A stretch of 8,107 bases of DNA from Chitinophaga pinensis (GTDB taxonomy: Bacteria; Planctomycetota; Phycisphaerae; Phycisphaerales; SM1A02). Under the pieces are notes generated by a model that worked only from the letters and a program-made list of their open reading frames with translations, was not told the DNA's origin and searched no databases. Shown one piece after another: positions 5,929 to 8,107 of this stretch (position 1 is the first letter of the stretch; each line of letters opens with the position of its first letter). Position numbers and translations under genes: made by a program. The DNA lies in assembly GCA_943329105.2 (NCBI GenBank), contig CALQCP020000092.1, forward strand, positions 1 through 8,107, in the 5' to 3' direction.

Positions 5929-6942
5929 ATGACGTGGGAACGATCGGCACCATCCGCTGCGAACCCGTTGGCGTGGTCGTTGCCGTTGTTCCCGATCGCC
6001 GGTATCCACTTTCGGGTGCATTTCACTTTCGTCGTGTACGCGCTGGTGGTGGTGTTACGGGGCTCGTATGGGCCGGTTGAAGAGTCATCTGTACACGGTG
6101 CCAGCACGGTGGGCATGGCGGTTGGCGCACTCTTCGTGTTGGTGTTCATGCGCGAGCTCGTGCGAGCGTTGGTCGTACGTGCTTCGGGCGGCTCCGCAGA
6201 CGACGTGGTCCTGTGGCCGCTCGGCAGCCTGCAAGGCATCGATCCCGCACCGGGTTGGCTCGCCGCGCTCCTATCCGCAGCGGTGGGAACGGCCGTTTCG
6301 GCGGTGGCATTTGCTGCCATGGGAATCACCCTTGGAACCATCACCGGGGATTGGATTGGCGCAGGGCTTCCGGACCCGATCTCCGCATCTTGGCTTAGTA
6401 ATCCGCACTCTTGGTGGATCGATGCACTGTGGATTGCGCATTGGACTGGCGTGCAATTGGCACTCTTGGCGTTGCTCCCCATGTTGCCGCTTGATGGCGG
6501 TCGCGTCATGGAGGCGTTCATCCTGCGCCGGCGCGGCGAATATGACACCCCGCGGATTGCGGCGGCTGCCACGCTCGCCACGGCGTCAACCGCTGGCCTG
6601 GTTGCCATCGTCCGCGACCTTGGCACACTGTTGACCGTGGCCATTTCTTGCGCCGGTTTCGCTGCATTTATCTTGTGGCGCCTACGAGCCGGTGACTCCG
6701 TGGCAGCAGCGCGCCCGTCATGGATGGCAAACCACGATCAATCCGAGGAGCGCGAGTCGCGCGAACTGCGCGCCGAGCGTGAATCGGCGGAGCAAGAACG
6801 CCAGACGCGCGCCGCTGAAGACCGCGCGGTTGACCTCATTCTGGAGAAGATCGCCCGCGAAGGTGCGGATCGACTCTCGGCAACCGAGCGCGCCACGCTT
6901 GCGCGCGCTACCGATCGCCGCCGCGGCGGATCGCAGCGCTAA
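5929..6942 (+). CDS. Site-2 protease (M50) homologue lacking the HExxH histidines, with charged C-terminal tail
   Basis: This 337-residue multi-pass membrane protein has the layout of small M50 intramembrane metalloproteases. The N-terminal GIHFRVHFTFVVYALVV matches the usual start (gi.i..H.sf). Residues 66-101 match the first catalytic helix and following WPLGSL strand, and LLPMLPLDGGRVMEA (182-196) matches the LDG motif with D189. However, the zinc site HExxH reads RELVR (75-79): both histidines are arginine while the glutamate remains. The Asn normally found before LLP is Ala181. It is therefore probably not an active zinc protease. About six membrane helices end near residue 251. A soluble Glu/Arg-rich tail follows (270-300, likely helical), then a 30-residue module (301-330) that recurs in the next gene. 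The ATG at 5929 is the only start (a stop lies 12 nt upstream in frame), with GAGG 7 nt before it. It probably shares a transcript with the Nudix and rhomboid genes. Confidence 0.82.
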   Translation: MTWERSAPSAANPLAWSLPLFPIAGIHFRVHFTFVVYALVVVLRGSYGPVEESSVHGASTVGMAVGALFVLVFMRELVRALVVRASGGSADDVVLWPLGSLQGIDPAPGWLAALLSAAVGTAVSAVAFAAMGITLGTITGDWIGAGLPDPISASWLSNPHSWWIDALWIAHWTGVQLALLALLPMLPLDGGRVMEAFILRRRGEYDTPRIAAAATLATASTAGLVAIVRDLGTLLTVAISCAGFAAFILWRLRAGDSVAAARPSWMANHDQSEERESRELRAERESAEQERQTRAAEDRAVDLILEKIAREGADRLSATERATLARATDRRRGGSQR

Positions 6943-6990
6943 CCACCCGCAGCACGCCACGGCTTTGCGATATCGTTCCCCGTTCTACCT

Positions 6991-8091
6991 ATGGGCATCC
7001 AGGACCGACCGTACTACCGACCCGACCCTCGAACGCCACCCGCCTATGCACGCGCATTGGGTTGGTCGGCCACCACGTGGATCATTGCCATTTGCGTGGC
7101 AGTGTTTGTGGTCGATGGATTTCAGTCGTGGACCAACGAGCCGTTGGCAAGCACACTGATGCCAGGCGCGAGTGCGGAACAAATCCGCCAGATCGACCGC
7201 AGCAAGTTGGTACTCACCAATCCAGTCGATGTCGCACCCGGTGTGGCACTCGGCTACGCAGTCGTGGACCGCGAGAAGGTTGCCGATGTGGAGTACCGCA
7301 AGGAACGACCACTCACTCACTTTGGATACTTCTCTACCGCGCGTGCGGTGTACGCCTCGGATCCGGTGCTGGGCCCCTCCGGCTTTGAAGTGTGGCGATT
7401 CGTCACGTTCCAATTCTTACATGCCAACCTCAATCATGTGCTCTTCAACATGATGACGCTGTTCTTCTTCGGCGGAATGGTTGAGAATTACCTCGGCAAG
7501 AAGCGCTATGTGGCGTTCTATCTGCTGTGCGGCATTGCTGGCGCACTGATGTACCTGATTCTCAACGGCCTGGCGATTGGTGGTCAAGCAGCGTTCGGAC
7601 CATCGTTCCATTTGCCTGGACTGCTCTTCAATGATCCGAACACCATGTTGGTCGGCGCATCAGCTGGAGTCTTCGGTGTGATCATGGCTGCTGCATACCT
7701 GGCACCAAACGCCACCGTATTGCTGTTCTTTGTCATCCCCATGCGCTTGGGTGTCTTGGCATACGGATTGCTTGGATTTGCATTGCTGGCGGTCATCTTC
7801 GGTTGGACAAATGCCGGTGGTGAAGCAGCGCACATCGGTGGCGCGCTCGCCGGGTTCTGGCTTGTCCGTAACCCGAATCACTTGCATGGCTTCTTTGACT
7901 TCCTTGGCCAATACGACCCGACCAGCAAGGTGGCACGCGCGCGCGTTGCAGTGAAGCGCGGCAACGTGCAAGGATCGGCTACCAGTACTGAAGTCAATCG
8001 CATCCTCGACAAGATTTCAGCGCGGGGTTTGCACTCGCTCACTGAAGGCGAAAAGCGCGCATTGCGCGATGCGAGCCGGAAGCCGCGGTGA
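6991..8091 (+). CDS. Rhomboid family intramembrane serine protease
   Basis: This 366-residue membrane protease is predicted to cut transmembrane substrates with a Ser-His dyad. S224 lies in GASAGVFG and H281 in AAHIGGALAGF. The oxyanion-site residues are H149 and N153 in HANLNHVLFN, the same spacing as H150 and N154 of E. coli GlpG, and the WR motif is present at 135-136 just before the second helix. The first helix is at about 28-44. Between it and the WR motif lies an unusually long, polar loop of about 90 residues (46-134). The membrane domain ends near 293 and a soluble tail ends in VNRILDKISARG...LTEGEKRALRDAS (335-362), a module shared with the preceding gene and resembling the short tail I recall on many bacterial rhomboids. 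The ATG at 6991 lacks a Shine-Dalgarno sequence; TATCGT at 6971-6976 could be a -10 for an almost leaderless internal transcript. All catalytic residues are intact. Confidence 0.94.
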   Translation: MGIQDRPYYRPDPRTPPAYARALGWSATTWIIAICVAVFVVDGFQSWTNEPLASTLMPGASAEQIRQIDRSKLVLTNPVDVAPGVALGYAVVDREKVADVEYRKERPLTHFGYFSTARAVYASDPVLGPSGFEVWRFVTFQFLHANLNHVLFNMMTLFFFGGMVENYLGKKRYVAFYLLCGIAGALMYLILNGLAIGGQAAFGPSFHLPGLLFNDPNTMLVGASAGVFGVIMAAAYLAPNATVLLFFVIPMRLGVLAYGLLGFALLAVIFGWTNAGGEAAHIGGALAGFWLVRNPNHLHGFFDFLGQYDPTSKVARARVAVKRGNVQGSATSTEVNRILDKISARGLHSLTEGEKRALRDASRKPR

Positions 8092-8107
8092 GTGCGCTTC
8101 AGTTTGA
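8088..8107 (+). CDS. Possible start of a further gene, cut by the window end
   Basis: A GTG at 8088 overlaps the rhomboid stop codon in a 4-nt GTGA junction and opens a frame reading MSALQF to the window edge. A GGAAG sequence at 8078-8082 lies 5 nt before it. Stop-start overlaps of this kind are common inside operons, but only six codons are visible, so the product cannot be named and chance is possible. Confidence 0.35.

Noticed and set aside
5589..6644. A 351-codon open frame on the minus strand
   Set aside because: It lies opposite the Nudix and site-2-protease-like genes, both of which have clear motifs. Its translation is rich in Ser, Thr, Arg, Ala and Pro with no domain, which is typical of an antisense frame in GC-rich DNA.
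6968..6975. Palindrome cgatatcg before the rhomboid gene as an operator
   Set aside because: An 8-base self-complementary sequence is expected by chance in a window of this size, and no second copy was seen near another gene start.
1..8107. Mobile element, CRISPR array, toxin-antitoxin or defence system
   Set aside because: No terminal inverted repeats, spaced direct repeats, transposase or nuclease-effector motifs were seen. The genes are housekeeping or envelope types with tight, ordinary spacing.

Overview
The window is a stretch of ordinary chromosome, GC-rich (roughly 60% by eye) and densely coded, with seven intact genes and one gene cut by the left edge. There is no sign of a transposon, prophage, CRISPR array, tRNA or rRNA. 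The best guess for the host is a planctomycete-type bacterium, perhaps Phycisphaerae. This rests on the prepilin peptidase, which has a long extra segment containing the motif YPHARREM between its two catalytic aspartates and reads GLGDVHLM at the second one, a form I associate from memory with that group. The host has an outer membrane: the window holds an OmpA-type lipoprotein and an MCE (MlaD-like) protein.

Left half, all on the + strand: the 3' part of xseA (1-1263), xseB (1288-1581) and a large prepilin peptidase (1632-3182) follow each other with gaps of 24 and 50 nt and are probably co-transcribed. XseA and XseB together form exonuclease VII. The peptidase matures type IV pilins or type II secretion pseudopilins, but no pilus or secretion gene is nearby. 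A 167-nt gap with an AT-rich patch and a perfect small hairpin leads to an OmpA-domain lipoprotein (3350-4219) with a good ribosome binding site and an unusual Lys/Ala/Ser/Thr tail.

Middle: a strong 13-bp hairpin (4283-4313) separates the lipoprotein gene from a convergent, solitary MCE gene (4359-5237, minus strand). That gene has no MlaE permease or MlaF ATPase beside it. A 102-nt divergent gap then separates it from the right-hand group.

Right half, + strand: an ADP-ribose pyrophosphatase-type Nudix hydrolase (5340-5909), a site-2-protease homologue (5929-6942) and a rhomboid protease (6991-8091), with gaps of 19 and 48 nt. A further gene may start at a GTG overlapping the rhomboid stop codon.

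The most interesting part is the right-hand pair. The site-2-protease homologue has lost both zinc-binding histidines of HExxH (it reads RELVR) and looks like a pseudoprotease. It ends in a roughly 30-residue module that is also found, without gaps, at the C-terminus of the neighbouring rhomboid, whose catalytic residues are intact. This suggests the two membrane proteins share a partner or work together; that is inference. With the prepilin peptidase, the window holds members of three unrelated intramembrane protease families.
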